This document shows positions 1 to 8,718 of a stretch of 51,895 nt of DNA, one piece after another. The notes beneath the pieces are model-generated. The model did no database searches and was not told where the DNA came from. It saw only the letters and a list, made by a program, of their open reading frames with translations. Position 1 is the first letter of the stretch. The number at the start of each line of letters is the position of its first letter. The translations under genes were made by a program, and so were the position numbers. Source of the stretch: an uncultured Eubacterium sp. (lineage in GTDB: Bacteria > Bacillota > Clostridia > Peptostreptococcales > Anaerovoracaceae); assembly GCA_900551775.1 (NCBI GenBank), contig URXI01000001.1, forward strand, positions 1 to 51,895. The letters run 5' to 3'.

Positions 1-61
1 GGCTCGAACCTATGACCCTCTGCTTGTAAGGCAGATGCTCTCCCAGCTGAGCTAAACGCCC
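1..61 (-). tRNA. tRNA-Val (anticodon TAC), 3' end cut by window edge
   Basis: Read on the minus strand the sequence begins GGGCGTTTAGCTC, shows a D-arm, then an anticodon arm CTGCC-TTACAAG-CAGAG-like with loop CTTACAA, giving anticodon TAC for valine. The T-loop TTCGA is present at the window's first bases, but the 3' half of the T-arm, the acceptor 3' strand and the CCA end lie outside the window. Two strong promoters sit upstream, so this is probably the first gene of a tRNA cluster. Confidence 0.92.
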
Positions 62-98
62 GCAGTGTCCGCTTCTTGAATGCTTGGCACGTTTATAA

Positions 99-127
99 AT
101 TATACAACATCTCGTTTTCTTTGTCAA
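99..127 (-). promoter_or_regulatory. Proximal sigma-A promoter of tRNA-Val
   Basis: On the minus strand TTGACA (122-127) and TATAAT (99-104) are separated by exactly 17 bases, a perfect consensus. The predicted start lies about 30 nt before the tRNA, as expected for a strong stable-RNA promoter. Confidence 0.88.
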
Positions 128-196
128 GAAGTTTTTTAATTTATTTTTTCGTGTTACTTTCGTGCTCGTCTCTTGTGAAGAAGTGAGCCGAAAATT

Positions 197-225
197 ATAT
201 TACCACATCTGTAATCTTATGTCAA
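197..225 (-). promoter_or_regulatory. Distal sigma-A promoter upstream of tRNA-Val
   Basis: TTGACA (220-225), 17-base spacer, TAATAT (197-202) on the minus strand. It lies about 95 bases upstream of the proximal promoter, giving a tandem arrangement for the tRNA unit. It sits only 24 bases past the yigZ stop; a weak AACATTT/AAATGTT hairpin overlaps its -35. No gene is visible between 62 and 248. Confidence 0.75.
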
Positions 226-248
226 CATTTTTTTCAAATGTTTGGCAA

Positions 249-878
249 TCATTTTTTAATCTTGTCCAATCTGACAGATTCATCTATGATGACAGCCTTG
301 CCGCCTGACAAACTGGTAACCGTCTCTTTTAATGCTCCCGCACAAGATGGATCAGTAATGATCTCACAAGTTACCGTATCGGCATAAACTATATTAGCAA
401 ATTTTACATCATAAGTAAAGTAGAAATTTTGTATTTTATTAAAAACACCATAATCGACCCTATAAGTCATTACCGACAGTTCTTTGACATCGCAGGGTCC
501 GGCCGCTTGAATTCCAAGCTTTGCGCTGCTCGTATAAGCGCGCACCAACCCGCCGGTTCCCAGTTTGATCCCGCCAAAATATCTGGTGACCACCACTGCG
601 ATATTCGTAAAACCTTCCTGTACCAGCATCTGAACGATAGGCGCCCCGGAAGTACCCTGCGGCTCGCCATCATCACTTCCCCACTGCACCTGAAACTTGT
701 CTCCAATGACCATCGCCGGTACATTGTGGGTTGCGTCTTTATATTGTTTTTTGATGGCGGCGATAAATAAATCTGCCTCTTCTTTTGAAGAAACAGGCTT
801 CACATGGGCAATAAATCTCGACTTTTCTATAACCTGCTCCGCCTGTCCCTCCTCATATACTGTACTATATCGTATCAT
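249..878 (-). CDS. yigZ: YigZ/IMPACT-family protein
   Basis: This 209-residue protein belongs to the YigZ/IMPACT family (UPF0029), small cytoplasmic proteins linked to translation and stress whose exact bacterial role is unsettled. The N-terminal domain (about residues 1-125) carries the family hallmarks KSRFIAH, GEPQGTSGAPI and VVVTRYFGGIKLGTGGLVRAY; the rest is the smaller C-terminal domain. Length matches the family. Its ATG lies 14 bases inside the 3' end of hflX, so translation is probably coupled to it, and it is the last gene of the codY-yunB-hflX train. Family identification is firm, function is not. Confidence 0.93.
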   Translation of the reverse strand: MIRYSTVYEEGQAEQVIEKSRFIAHVKPVSSKEEADLFIAAIKKQYKDATHNVPAMVIGDKFQVQWGSDDGEPQGTSGAPIVQMLVQEGFTNIAVVVTRYFGGIKLGTGGLVRAYTSSAKLGIQAAGPCDVKELSVMTYRVDYGVFNKIQNFYFTYDVKFANIVYADTVTCEIITDPSCAGALKETVTSLSGGKAVIIDESVRLDKIKK

Positions 879-2145
879 ATTCCTTAAGCCTCTGATAATC
901 TTCTTGATTTAATTCGACGTCAAACAAAGTCCCCTCTTCCAGATATTCCATGGATCTGACCAGGGCCTTTTCGCACAGATAGGATGACAAATCTCCTCTC
1001 GTATAGGGAATCATCAGTTTTGCGTCCACTTTGTCAGCAAAAACAATCTCTTTGATTTTGTCAATCAGCTGATCGATATTGATATCTTCTTTAGCGGATA
1101 CAAAGAGATTGGACAGATTCGTCACCGGCGCCTGAAAATCCGGGTTCAGATCAATCTTATTAAAGACCATGACTTTTTCCTTTGCTCCCGCACCGATTTC
1201 CGACAAAACTTTGTTCGTCACCTCGATGTGAAACACATTTTCCTCGTAGGAAGCGTCTACGACATGAAGCAGCAGATCAGCATAGAGCACCTCTTCCAAG
1301 GTCGCTTTAAAGGCCTCTACCAGGCTGTGAGGCAATTTGCTGACAAATCCCACCGTGTCGATCAGAATGAATTCATGATTGGTATCCAGTTTGACGCTGC
1401 GCTGCTGTGTATCTAAGGTTGCAAAGAGCATATCCTTTTCTTTTACGGACTTTTCCGATTTGTCAGCGACAGAAAGAAGCCTGTTCATCAGAGCAGACTT
1501 CCCTGAATTGGTATATCCTACAAGCGCAACGACCGGAATGCCTGACTTCTCTCGTTTCGCACGCTGCACACTTCTCGTCTTCACCAACTGCGCAAGTTCA
1601 CTTTTGATGTCATCCATCCGCCTTTCGATATGGCGTCTATCTGTTTCAAGCTTCTTCTCACCCGGTCCTCTGGTGCCGATTCCCCCGCCAAGCCGGGAAA
1701 GAGATTTGCCAAAGCCTGTCAGTCTTGGCATTCTATATTTCAGCTGCGCAAGTTCTACTTGCAGCTTGCCTTCTCTGGAATCTGCTCTGGAAGCAAAAAT
1801 ATCCAAAATCAAAATTGTGCGGTCTATCACCCTCACATCCATTGCGTCTTCCAGATTTCGCAGCTGCATTCCCGTCAGTTCGTCGTTAAAGATCACCATA
1901 TCGGCTTCCATGTTCCTGACTAATTCTGCGACTTCTTCTACTTTGCCCTTTCCAATCAAAGTCGCCGTATTCGGCTTTTCTAAAACCTGGACGACCTTGC
2001 CCAGAACCTGGGCATTCGCTGCCTCGGCCAGCCCGGCAAGTTCTTCCATAGAATAAGAGATGTCTTCTCTTCTCTGCAGGCCGACCAAAATCGCCCTGTA
2101 TTTTTCTTCTGTTATTATTTCATTATTTTCATTAAATCTCAACAT
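865..2145 (-). CDS. hflX: GTPase HflX
   Basis: This 426-residue protein is the ribosome-associated GTPase HflX, known to bind the 50S subunit and, in some bacteria, to split stalled ribosomes. The glycine-rich linker GGGIGTRGPGEKKLETDRR precedes the G domain, with G1 GYTNSGKSALMN, G3 DTVGF, G4 NKID and G5 SAK all intact. An in-frame upstream extension of 20 residues exists but overlaps yunB and has no family similarity, so I place the start at the ATG of MLRFNENNE, 19 bases after the yunB stop; no strong Shine-Dalgarno is visible there. It overlaps the start of yigZ. Confidence 0.93.
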   Translation of the reverse strand: MLRFNENNEIITEEKYRAILVGLQRREDISYSMEELAGLAEAANAQVLGKVVQVLEKPNTATLIGKGKVEEVAELVRNMEADMVIFNDELTGMQLRNLEDAMDVRVIDRTILILDIFASRADSREGKLQVELAQLKYRMPRLTGFGKSLSRLGGGIGTRGPGEKKLETDRRHIERRMDDIKSELAQLVKTRSVQRAKREKSGIPVVALVGYTNSGKSALMNRLLSVADKSEKSVKEKDMLFATLDTQQRSVKLDTNHEFILIDTVGFVSKLPHSLVEAFKATLEEVLYADLLLHVVDASYEENVFHIEVTNKVLSEIGAGAKEKVMVFNKIDLNPDFQAPVTNLSNLFVSAKEDINIDQLIDKIKEIVFADKVDAKLMIPYTRGDLSSYLCEKALVRSMEYLEEGTLFDVELNQEDYQRLKEYDTI

Positions 2146-2164
2146 GTCATTAGTATACCACAGA

Positions 2165-2836
2165 TTACTGATTGGTTGCATCCAAAATATTATCCTTAGG
2201 CACATTTACATAGCTGTCTGGTACTTCACCGACGATGACGACCTCTGAAATCAGCATCTTGTTCTTAATTTTAAAATTCTCGGCCGAAAAAGGCTGCAGC
2301 ACTCTGACATTACTTTCTATCGTTATGTAAATTTTGTATTTGGTCTGATTAATTCCCTGGCTTTCAAATTCTGTTTCAAAATCACATTTTGTAACAGATA
2401 AAGGCAGAATTTTGATGTTAATATTGAGGTGGTCTGCCTCCGACAGCAGTTTACTGCCGGCTAGGGAGCCATATGACAGCTTGATTACGCGAGGTTCTAT
2501 ACTGTCATATTTTTTCTGGAGGTTCACAGCAAATTCCGCTACCATTCTGTTGATCAGGCTGGTGTTGGACTGCACCATCTGGACTTTATCGTCCTTTCCC
2601 GACTTTACGATAAAGAGATTTTCCTCATAATCTTTACCTGAAAAATCCTCTTTGATAGTCTGGTTGATGATTTCTGTAATCATACCCTTGGCTTTCAGCT
2701 GGCTCACAGCGTCGATATTTGGCTCTATTTGGCTTTTAAATCCATTGATCAATAAAATGCATGCTACACTAAAAAGAATCAGCGAAATCGTCAATTTTTT
2801 CCAAAAAGAGAGTTTTTCATTTCTATATCGTCTCAT
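2165..2836 (-). CDS. yunB: Sporulation protein YunB
   Basis: A 223-residue protein with a basic N-terminus and one membrane segment (about residues 14-34, LTISLILFSVACILLING), then an extracytoplasmic region. Sequence pattern and length fit YunB, a mother-cell sporulation protein of Bacillus (about 250 residues) of unclear biochemical role. A start at MRRYRNE is chosen because AGGAGG lies seven bases before it; a start seven codons earlier would bury that site. The ribosome site lies inside the codY terminator hairpin. Its neighbours are codY upstream and hflX downstream on the same strand. Confidence 0.85.
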   Translation of the reverse strand: MRRYRNEKLSFWKKLTISLILFSVACILLINGFKSQIEPNIDAVSQLKAKGMITEIINQTIKEDFSGKDYEENLFIVKSGKDDKVQMVQSNTSLINRMVAEFAVNLQKKYDSIEPRVIKLSYGSLAGSKLLSEADHLNINIKILPLSVTKCDFETEFESQGINQTKYKIYITIESNVRVLQPFSAENFKIKNKMLISEVVIVGEVPDSYVNVPKDNILDATNQ

Positions 2837-2882
2837 AAAAAAACCTCCTGCTATCATATTCTATGTTCAGCAGAAGGTTTTT
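2837..2882 (-). terminator. codY terminator whose 3' arm contains the yunB Shine-Dalgarno
   Basis: Read on the minus strand, AAAAACCTTCTGCT (2869-2882) and AGCAGGAGGTTTTT (2839-2852) form a 14-bp stem with one G-U pair around a 16-nt loop. The stem runs into a run of seven T, directly followed by the yunB ATG at 2836. It begins 8 nt after the codY stop. The AGGAGG used by yunB is the 3' arm itself. Confidence 0.85.
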
Positions 2883-2890
2883 GTTATCAA

Positions 2891-3670
2891 TTAAATCTCA
2901 AAATTCTTAATCGCGTCTCTCAGGAACTCGTTTGTAATCTTAATTCTCGTGCCTTTCATGCCCAGAGATCTGGATTCGATGACGCCGGCACTTTCCAGTT
3001 TACGAAGTGCATTTACGATGACTGAACGGGTGATACCGGATTTGTCAGCGATTTTGCTGGCAACCAGAAGACCTTCATCTCCCTTTAATTCAGCAAAAAT
3101 TTTCGTAACAGCATCCATTTCTGAATAGGACAGAGTGGAAAGAGCCATATCTACAGCTTCTTTCATTCTGATATCTTCTTCTTCATCCATGGCAATTCCT
3201 CTGGCCACTTCAATTCCGACTACTGTCGCACCGTATTCACAGATCGCGATATCTTCATCGTCGTAAGCTTTGTCTGCTCTGGCCAGCAAAAGCGTGGCAA
3301 TCCTGTTGCCGCCAAAGATAATCGGAACGATGGTATGGTACTTGCTCGCCATCGTATACTCATCACCGTAGTAAGCTTTGATGCTGTCATAAGTCAAATT
3401 CTCTTTGGTATCGGTAACCTGAAGGAATTTGTCGTTGTACTGCGTAGGCAGAACTACCTTTTTCGTCTCAGGATCCACGACTAAAGGAGCCTCTTCGCCT
3501 GATTCATATTTTGCCGCGAGAACCTTGCCCCTCCTGTTCATGATGTAAATGTTGGAATCCAGCATTTCACTCATAATATTACACAGCTCATCAAAAGAGA
3601 TGTAGCCAGCTGTGCTTTCAGAAAGCACCCAATTCAGCTTTCTAATTCTTGTTAATAATTTTTCACTCAT
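2891..3670 (-). CDS. codY: GTP-sensing transcriptional pleiotropic repressor CodY
   Basis: CodY (259 residues, the usual length) is the Firmicute global regulator that senses branched-chain amino acids and GTP and represses nutrient-acquisition genes. The N-terminal GAF domain (about 1-155) and the C-terminal winged helix are complete; the recognition region SKIADKSGITRSVIVNALRK lies near residues 205-224. Upstream are hslV and hslU, the order seen in Bacillus (clpQ-clpY-codY). brnQ, a typical CodY target elsewhere, is in the same window, but I found no convincing CodY box there. A terminator follows immediately. Confidence 0.97.
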   Translation of the reverse strand: MSEKLLTRIRKLNWVLSESTAGYISFDELCNIMSEMLDSNIYIMNRRGKVLAAKYESGEEAPLVVDPETKKVVLPTQYNDKFLQVTDTKENLTYDSIKAYYGDEYTMASKYHTIVPIIFGGNRIATLLLARADKAYDDEDIAICEYGATVVGIEVARGIAMDEEEDIRMKEAVDMALSTLSYSEMDAVTKIFAELKGDEGLLVASKIADKSGITRSVIVNALRKLESAGVIESRSLGMKGTRIKITNEFLRDAIKNFEI

Positions 3671-3729
3671 ATTTTACCTCAACTTTTTAAATACTAACTA
3701 ATTCTTATTGTATAGGTGGAACAATCCGC

Positions 3730-5166
3730 CTATAAGATATATCTGTCCACATCATCTTTGTGGATAGTATCCATGAATTTGCTCTGCACGAAAGCTCTGT
3801 CAATGGTAATCTGTTCTTCTTCCATCTCAGGGATGTTGAAAGAAATATCTTCCAGCAGCTTTTCTAATATTGTATACAGTCTTCTTGCTCCAATATTTTC
3901 AGTCTGCTCATTCATAAGATACGCCATTGTAGCGATTTCGTCAATAGAATCTTCTGTAAATTCTACTTTAATTCCTTCTGTTTCCAGCAATGCAATATGC
4001 TGTTTGATGATAGCATTCTCTGGAACTGTTAGAATTTGAACAAAAGATTCCTTTGTCAAATTCTGAAGCTCAACTCTGATCGGAAAACGACCCTGCAGTT
4101 CAGGAATTAGATCGGTCGGCTTTGACGTATGGAAAGCACCTGCACCGATAAACAAAATGTGGTCGGTCTTCACAGGCCCATATTTTGTGTTGATGACACT
4201 TCCCTCTACGATCGGCAGAATATCTCTCTGTACGCCTTCTCTGGATACATCGGCGCCGGTATGGTAGCTGGAGCTGGATGCAATCTTGTCGATTTCATCG
4301 ATAAAGATGATGCCGTTCTGCTCTGCGTTTTCCAGGGCCTCGTCCGTAACTTGATCCATATCCAGCAGATTCTGAGCCTCCTGCTCCCTGAGAATCTTTC
4401 TCGCTTCTTTGACTCTGACTCTCTTGTTCTTGGTCTTCTGCGGCATCATATCGCCAAAGATATTGCCGATGGCGATGCTCATGCCCTCGTTGCTCATATC
4501 GAGCTGATTGCCTTTTGGCGTATCGTTGACTTCGATTTCAACAAATTGCTCTTCCAGCAGTCCCTGTTTCAGCTGTTGTCTGACCTGCTCTCTGGCCATC
4601 TCAATATCAGTTGGATCTACTTTCTTATCTTCTTCTTTGGCTTTGCTCTCTTCATAAAGCTTCTGGCTTGGGTAACCGCCGCTGTTCAGAATAAAGTCAA
4701 AGGGATTGCTCGGTTTGTTTTCATTTTTCTTTTTCTTGCCGCCAGGAATAATCGCTTCTATGATTTTTTCTTCTGCGATTTCTTCTGCAATATCGTATTT
4801 TTCCTGTAATCTCGATTGCTTGGTGATGCGGATCGCTGCTTCTACTAAGTCTCTGACCATGGAATCCACGTCACGTCCCACATAACCCACTTCAGTAAAT
4901 TTAGTCGCTTCTACCTTGACAAAAGGCGCTTTCATCAATTTGGCCAGACGTCTGGCAATTTCCGTTTTACCACAACCTGTAGGCCCCATCATCAAGATAT
5001 TCTTCGGTGTGATCTCTTCTCTCATCTCGTCAGAAAGAAGACTTCTCCTGTATCTGTTTCGCAGGGCGATAGCAACAGATTTCTTTGCCTCGTCCTGTCC
5101 GATAATATACTTGTCCAGTTCTGCCACAATTTCTTTTGGCGTCATACTCTGTATTTTACCTGCCAT
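3730..5166 (-). CDS. hslU: HslU (ClpY), ATPase subunit of the HslUV protease
   Basis: This 478-residue AAA+ unfoldase feeds substrates to HslV. Walker A is GPTGCGKTE near residue 60, the intermediate domain spans roughly 110-240, Walker B is IIFIDEID near 285, and the C-terminus ends VDRYIL, the tail that docks into HslV pockets. AAGGGGGGAG precedes the ATG. It follows hslV by 12 bases and precedes codY by 59, so the three are likely co-transcribed. Confidence 0.97.
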   Translation of the reverse strand: MAGKIQSMTPKEIVAELDKYIIGQDEAKKSVAIALRNRYRRSLLSDEMREEITPKNILMMGPTGCGKTEIARRLAKLMKAPFVKVEATKFTEVGYVGRDVDSMVRDLVEAAIRITKQSRLQEKYDIAEEIAEEKIIEAIIPGGKKKKNENKPSNPFDFILNSGGYPSQKLYEESKAKEEDKKVDPTDIEMAREQVRQQLKQGLLEEQFVEIEVNDTPKGNQLDMSNEGMSIAIGNIFGDMMPQKTKNKRVRVKEARKILREQEAQNLLDMDQVTDEALENAEQNGIIFIDEIDKIASSSSYHTGADVSREGVQRDILPIVEGSVINTKYGPVKTDHILFIGAGAFHTSKPTDLIPELQGRFPIRVELQNLTKESFVQILTVPENAIIKQHIALLETEGIKVEFTEDSIDEIATMAYLMNEQTENIGARRLYTILEKLLEDISFNIPEMEEEQITIDRAFVQSKFMDTIHKDDVDRYIL

Positions 5167-5178
5167 GATTCTCCCCCC

Positions 5179-5718
5179 TTATAACTTTTCTACCGTAATG
5201 TTATCATTGGTATATACGCAGATGGAAGACGCAATTTTCAGTGATTCTCTTACGATTTCTTCTGCGCTCATCTCTGTATGATTGAATAAAGCGTTGGCCG
5301 CTGAATATGCAAAGTTTCCGCCGGAACCGATCGCTACAAAATCCTGGTCAGGAACGATGACTTCGCCATTTCCCGATACGACCAGCAGATCATTCTCGTC
5401 CACTACGATCATCAAAGCTTCCAGGCTTCTCATGCCTTTATCAGAACGCCAAAGCTGTGCGAGATCCACGGCCGCCCTTTTTAGATTGCCGCCATGCTCT
5501 TCCAATTTCTTTTCAAATTTCTCAGTCAGTGAAAAAGCGTCCGCTACAGACCCCGCAAATCCAGTCAGCACCTGATTCTTAAAGATCTTTTTTACTTTTT
5601 TTGCTCCATTTTTCATGATGGCTGTCTCACCCATGGTGACCTGTCCATCTCCGCCGATGGCGATATCGTCAGGACCTCTTCTGACAGCACATATTGTGGT
5701 TGCGTGAAATTCTACCAT
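5179..5718 (-). CDS. hslV: HslV (ClpQ), peptidase subunit of the HslUV protease
   Basis: The proteasome-like peptidase of HslUV. I choose the start MVEFHATT (179 residues) because GGAGGT lies seven bases upstream; a longer frame runs back into topA. The body is canonical: GGDGQVTMG, GFAGSVADAF, LVVSGNGEV and AIGSGGNFA. The N-terminus carries a short extension, MVEFHA, before the Thr-Thr that is catalytic in E. coli HslV, similar to Bacillus ClpQ (MSSFHATT), except that residue 2 here is Val rather than Ser. Thr7 is therefore the likely nucleophile, provided the extension is removed. Confidence 0.95.
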   Translation of the reverse strand: MVEFHATTICAVRRGPDDIAIGGDGQVTMGETAIMKNGAKKVKKIFKNQVLTGFAGSVADAFSLTEKFEKKLEEHGGNLKRAAVDLAQLWRSDKGMRSLEALMIVVDENDLLVVSGNGEVIVPDQDFVAIGSGGNFAYSAANALFNHTEMSAEEIVRESLKIASSICVYTNDNITVEKL

Positions 5719-5746
5719 TTTCTCTACCTCCATGATTCCTTTCAGG

Positions 5747-7804
5747 CTACTCTTTGTAGTCGCATTCAGCATTTGAGCAAGCTAAATTGCCTGCCTTTGT
5801 TTTCTTTTCAATTAAAAGTGCACCGCACTTTGGACATTTCTTGTTGACCGGTTTGTACCAGAAAGACTGATCGCAATCCGGATAGCCACTGCAGCCATAA
5901 AAGAGTTTTCCTTTTTTGCTCTTTCTCGCTACAATATCTTTACCACATTTTGGACATTTTACATCAATCGTCTTCACGATCGGTTTGGTGTTTTTACATT
6001 CAGGATAACCAGAGCAGGCGATAAACTCACCAAAACGACCCATTTTCAAGACCATCGGCTTTCCGCACAACTCGCAGGTTTCTCCTGTTGGCTGGTCTTC
6101 CACGGTCACTTTTTCTATCGCGTTATCTGCAATTTCCAGTTCTTTTTCAAAGGGTTCATAAAAATCGCGGATAACCCTCTTCCATTCTAAATCCTTGATT
6201 TCAACGTCGTCCAGCCTGTCTTCCATATCAGCAGTGAAGTTCGCATCGACGATTTCTTTGAAATATTCTTCCATCAGCCCCGTAACCAGAAAACCAAGTT
6301 CTGTAGGAACCAATGACTTTTTTTCCCTTGACACATATTTTCTCTCTGACAGAGTGCCTACAATCGGTGCATAGGTACTAGGCCTGCCGATGTTCTTCTC
6401 CTCCAGCTCTTTGACCAGGCTGGCTTCGGTATATCTTGCCGGCGGCTGGGTAAAATTCTGTGCTCCGCCAAGACTCACTGCTTCCAGCAGTTCGCCCTTC
6501 TCTAAGGCAGGCAGAATCTTATCCTTATCTTCGTCTGTGCTGCTCTTGTACACCCTTTGATAACCGTCAAACAATAGTTTAGATCCGGTCGTTTTAAAAG
6601 TATAATCGCCATTTTCTATCTCTACCTGCAGATTGTCAAATTTGGCTGCTGTCATCTGGCTGGCCATGAACCGGCACCAAATCAATCTGTACAGCTTAAA
6701 CTGCTCGTTAGAAAGAGAGGCTTTGATTGATTCAGGATCCAGAGAAACGTTACTCGGCCTGATAGCTTCGTGTGCATCCTGGATGTCCTTCTTCTTATTG
6801 GAATATACGTTATGTCCCAGATATTCTTTTCCATATTGATCTGTGATAAAAGATGCCGCAGCGGCCTTGGCCTCGTCTGAAATCCTCACAGAATCAGTTC
6901 TCAGATATGTGATCAGTCCGACTGTACCTTGTCCCTTAATTTCAACACCTTCGTAAAGCTGCTGCGCGACCAGCATGGTTTTTTTAGTATTGAAGTTCAA
7001 CTTCGTTGAAGCCTCCTGCTGCATGCTGCTAGTCGTGAATGGCGCAAATGGCTTCTTGATTCGTTCTTTCTGATTCAGCGCTGCAACAGTGTAATTTCCA
7101 GCGTTAAGCTCTGCTAATATCTTGTCATTTTGTTCTTTATTCTCAACAACCAGCTTTTTCTTTTTGAACTCCATCAGCCTGGCTGTAAACTTCTTGCCTT
7201 TTTTGAATTCTGCCGTAATAGTCCAGTATTCCTTCGGGTCAAAATCGCGTATCTCTTTCTCACGGTCGCAGATAATTTTCAGTGCTGCCGACTGTACTCT
7301 TCCGGCAGAGAGGCCTTTTCTGACTTTTCTCCAAAGAAGAGGGCTGATCTGATATCCTACCAATCTGTCTAATACACGGCGTGCCTGCTGTGCATCGACC
7401 AGGTTCAAGTCAATTTTTCTCGGATGTTTGATTGCTTCTTTGATGGAACTTTTGATAATTTCGTTAAATACAATTCTGCAGGGCGTGTCTAAATCAATTC
7501 CAAGCAGATTCGCAAGATGCCACGAAATTGCTTCTCCTTCACGGTCCGGGTCAGTTGCCAGATATACTTTAGAAGCCTTCTTCGCTTCTTTTCTGAGTTC
7601 CTTGATAATATCCCCCTTGCCTCTGATGGGAATGTACTGTGGTTCAAAATCGTTTTCGATGTCGATTCCCAATTTGCTTTTGGGCAAATCCCTTACATGC
7701 CCGACAGAAGCGATGACTTTATAGTTTGCACCAAGATACTTACCAATGGTTTTGGCCTTTGATGGTGATTCCACTATGACTAATGTTTTTTTCGCTGTTG
7801 CCAT
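5747..7804 (-). CDS. topA: DNA topoisomerase I
   Basis: Type IA topoisomerase of 685 residues that relaxes negative supercoils. The TOPRIM domain shows VIVESPSKAKTIGKYLG at the start and DPDREGEAISWHL near residue 110; the active tyrosine lies in GLITYLRTDS near residue 300. Three C-terminal zinc-ribbon motifs follow, each with paired Cys (CELCGKP...CSGYPEC; CPKCGKD...CSGYPDC; CPKCGAL...CSNAEC). It has its own promoter inside the 3' end of dprA and a GGGAGG ribosome site. hslV follows 28 bases after the stop. Confidence 0.97.
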   Translation of the reverse strand: MATAKKTLVIVESPSKAKTIGKYLGANYKVIASVGHVRDLPKSKLGIDIENDFEPQYIPIRGKGDIIKELRKEAKKASKVYLATDPDREGEAISWHLANLLGIDLDTPCRIVFNEIIKSSIKEAIKHPRKIDLNLVDAQQARRVLDRLVGYQISPLLWRKVRKGLSAGRVQSAALKIICDREKEIRDFDPKEYWTITAEFKKGKKFTARLMEFKKKKLVVENKEQNDKILAELNAGNYTVAALNQKERIKKPFAPFTTSSMQQEASTKLNFNTKKTMLVAQQLYEGVEIKGQGTVGLITYLRTDSVRISDEAKAAAASFITDQYGKEYLGHNVYSNKKKDIQDAHEAIRPSNVSLDPESIKASLSNEQFKLYRLIWCRFMASQMTAAKFDNLQVEIENGDYTFKTTGSKLLFDGYQRVYKSSTDEDKDKILPALEKGELLEAVSLGGAQNFTQPPARYTEASLVKELEEKNIGRPSTYAPIVGTLSERKYVSREKKSLVPTELGFLVTGLMEEYFKEIVDANFTADMEDRLDDVEIKDLEWKRVIRDFYEPFEKELEIADNAIEKVTVEDQPTGETCELCGKPMVLKMGRFGEFIACSGYPECKNTKPIVKTIDVKCPKCGKDIVARKSKKGKLFYGCSGYPDCDQSFWYKPVNKKCPKCGALLIEKKTKAGNLACSNAECDYKE

Positions 7805-7848
7805 TTTTCCTCCCGCACTCTTTCGTTATATTAATGTTACAATCCTAT

Positions 7849-7877
7849 ATTGTATTAGCATTATCAGAATTTTGCAA
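7849..7877 (-). promoter_or_regulatory. Internal sigma-A promoter of topA
   Basis: On the minus strand TTGCAA (7872-7877), a 17-base spacer and TACAAT (7849-7854). It overlaps the last codons of dprA and would start transcription about 40 nt before the topA ATG. Confidence 0.6.
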
Positions 7878-8718
7878 CAAAAACTTTCCCTAAAGATGAA
7901 AAAATTATTCCTTTCATTTCTAGAATTGTGATTATACCATTAATTTCCGAAGGTTTTATGTTCGTTTTGTGATATATTTCATCTATTGTGACTTCTCCGC
8001 AATTTTTAATCACTTCAAAGACCTTCCTTTCGTCCTCTCCCAGCTCCAATAGTTTCTCTTCCTTTATATAGGGAGAAATATTCAAATCCAGGAAAATATC
8101 GTCTATCAGGATGAGCGGCGTCGTGTTCTCTCGAATGAGTTTATTCGTTCCAAAACTATAATAACTGGTAATATTTCCCGGAACCGCATATAGTTTTTTC
8201 CCCTGCTCTTCTGCACATTCTGCTGTGATTAAAGCGCCGCTTCGATTGGGCGCTTCTACAACGACCACACTTTCTGCCAAAGCGCTGATCAGACGGTTTC
8301 TTTTGGGGAAGTCGTAAGATCTGGCGATATAGCCTGGTTCATGCTCAGATAAAAGCAGTCCTTCTCTAGCGATCTGCTGCTGTAGTTTCCGATTTTCCGG
8401 CGGATAAAAATGATCGGTACCGCCGCCTAAGACGGCAATGGTTTTGCCGCCCGCCTCCAACGCTCCCTGATGTCCCGCTGTATCAATTCCTTTTGCCAAG
8501 CCGCTGACCACTGCCACACCGTTTTCTGCGGCCCTCCTGCCAATGGTCTTCGCTACGGTTTTGCCATATTGCGTGCATTTTCTGCTGCCCACGACGGCAA
8601 TACACCTATTTTTCAGCAGCTCAAGATCCCCCTCAAAATATAATACACCCAGATCGGGCACGAAGTCCCTCAAAATCTGCGGAAATTTGTCGTCATCTTT
8701 TAAAAGTTTTCCTTTCAC
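7864..8718 (-). CDS. dprA: DNA-processing protein DprA (short form)
   Basis: DprA/Smf loads RecA on single-stranded DNA during transformation. The Rossmann-like core is intact: VVGSRKCTQYG, SGLAKGIDTAGHQGAL, GGGTDHFYPPEN, and FPKRNRLISALAE followed by VVVVEA. The C-terminal 60 residues form a winged helix. At 284 residues it lacks most of the N-terminal SAM/helix-hairpin-helix domain found in 350-380-residue homologues. It starts at GTG, overlapping the comM stop (GTGA), with GGGAG about 9 bases upstream; no better upstream start is visible. Translationally coupled to comM. Confidence 0.93.
   Translation of the reverse strand: MKGKLLKDDDKFPQILRDFVPDLGVLYFEGDLELLKNRCIAVVGSRKCTQYGKTVAKTIGRRAAENGVAVVSGLAKGIDTAGHQGALEAGGKTIAVLGGGTDHFYPPENRKLQQQIAREGLLLSEHEPGYIARSYDFPKRNRLISALAESVVVVEAPNRSGALITAECAEEQGKKLYAVPGNITSYYSFGTNKLIRENTTPLILIDDIFLDLNISPYIKEEKLLELGEDERKVFEVIKNCGEVTIDEIYHKTNIKPSEINGIITILEMKGIIFSSLGKVFVAKF

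Noticed and set aside
1379..2056. 225-codon plus-strand open frame opposite hflX
   Set aside because: It is antisense to a fully recognisable HflX and its residues (Ser-rich, no domain) are typical of a shadow frame.
4129..4809. 226-codon plus-strand open frame opposite hslU
   Set aside because: Antisense to the conserved HslU; Phe/Leu-rich without ribosome site or domain.
8310..8330. Further copy of the GTCGTAAGAT repeat motif
   Set aside because: The match is short and lies within conserved dprA coding sequence, so it is explained by codon content.
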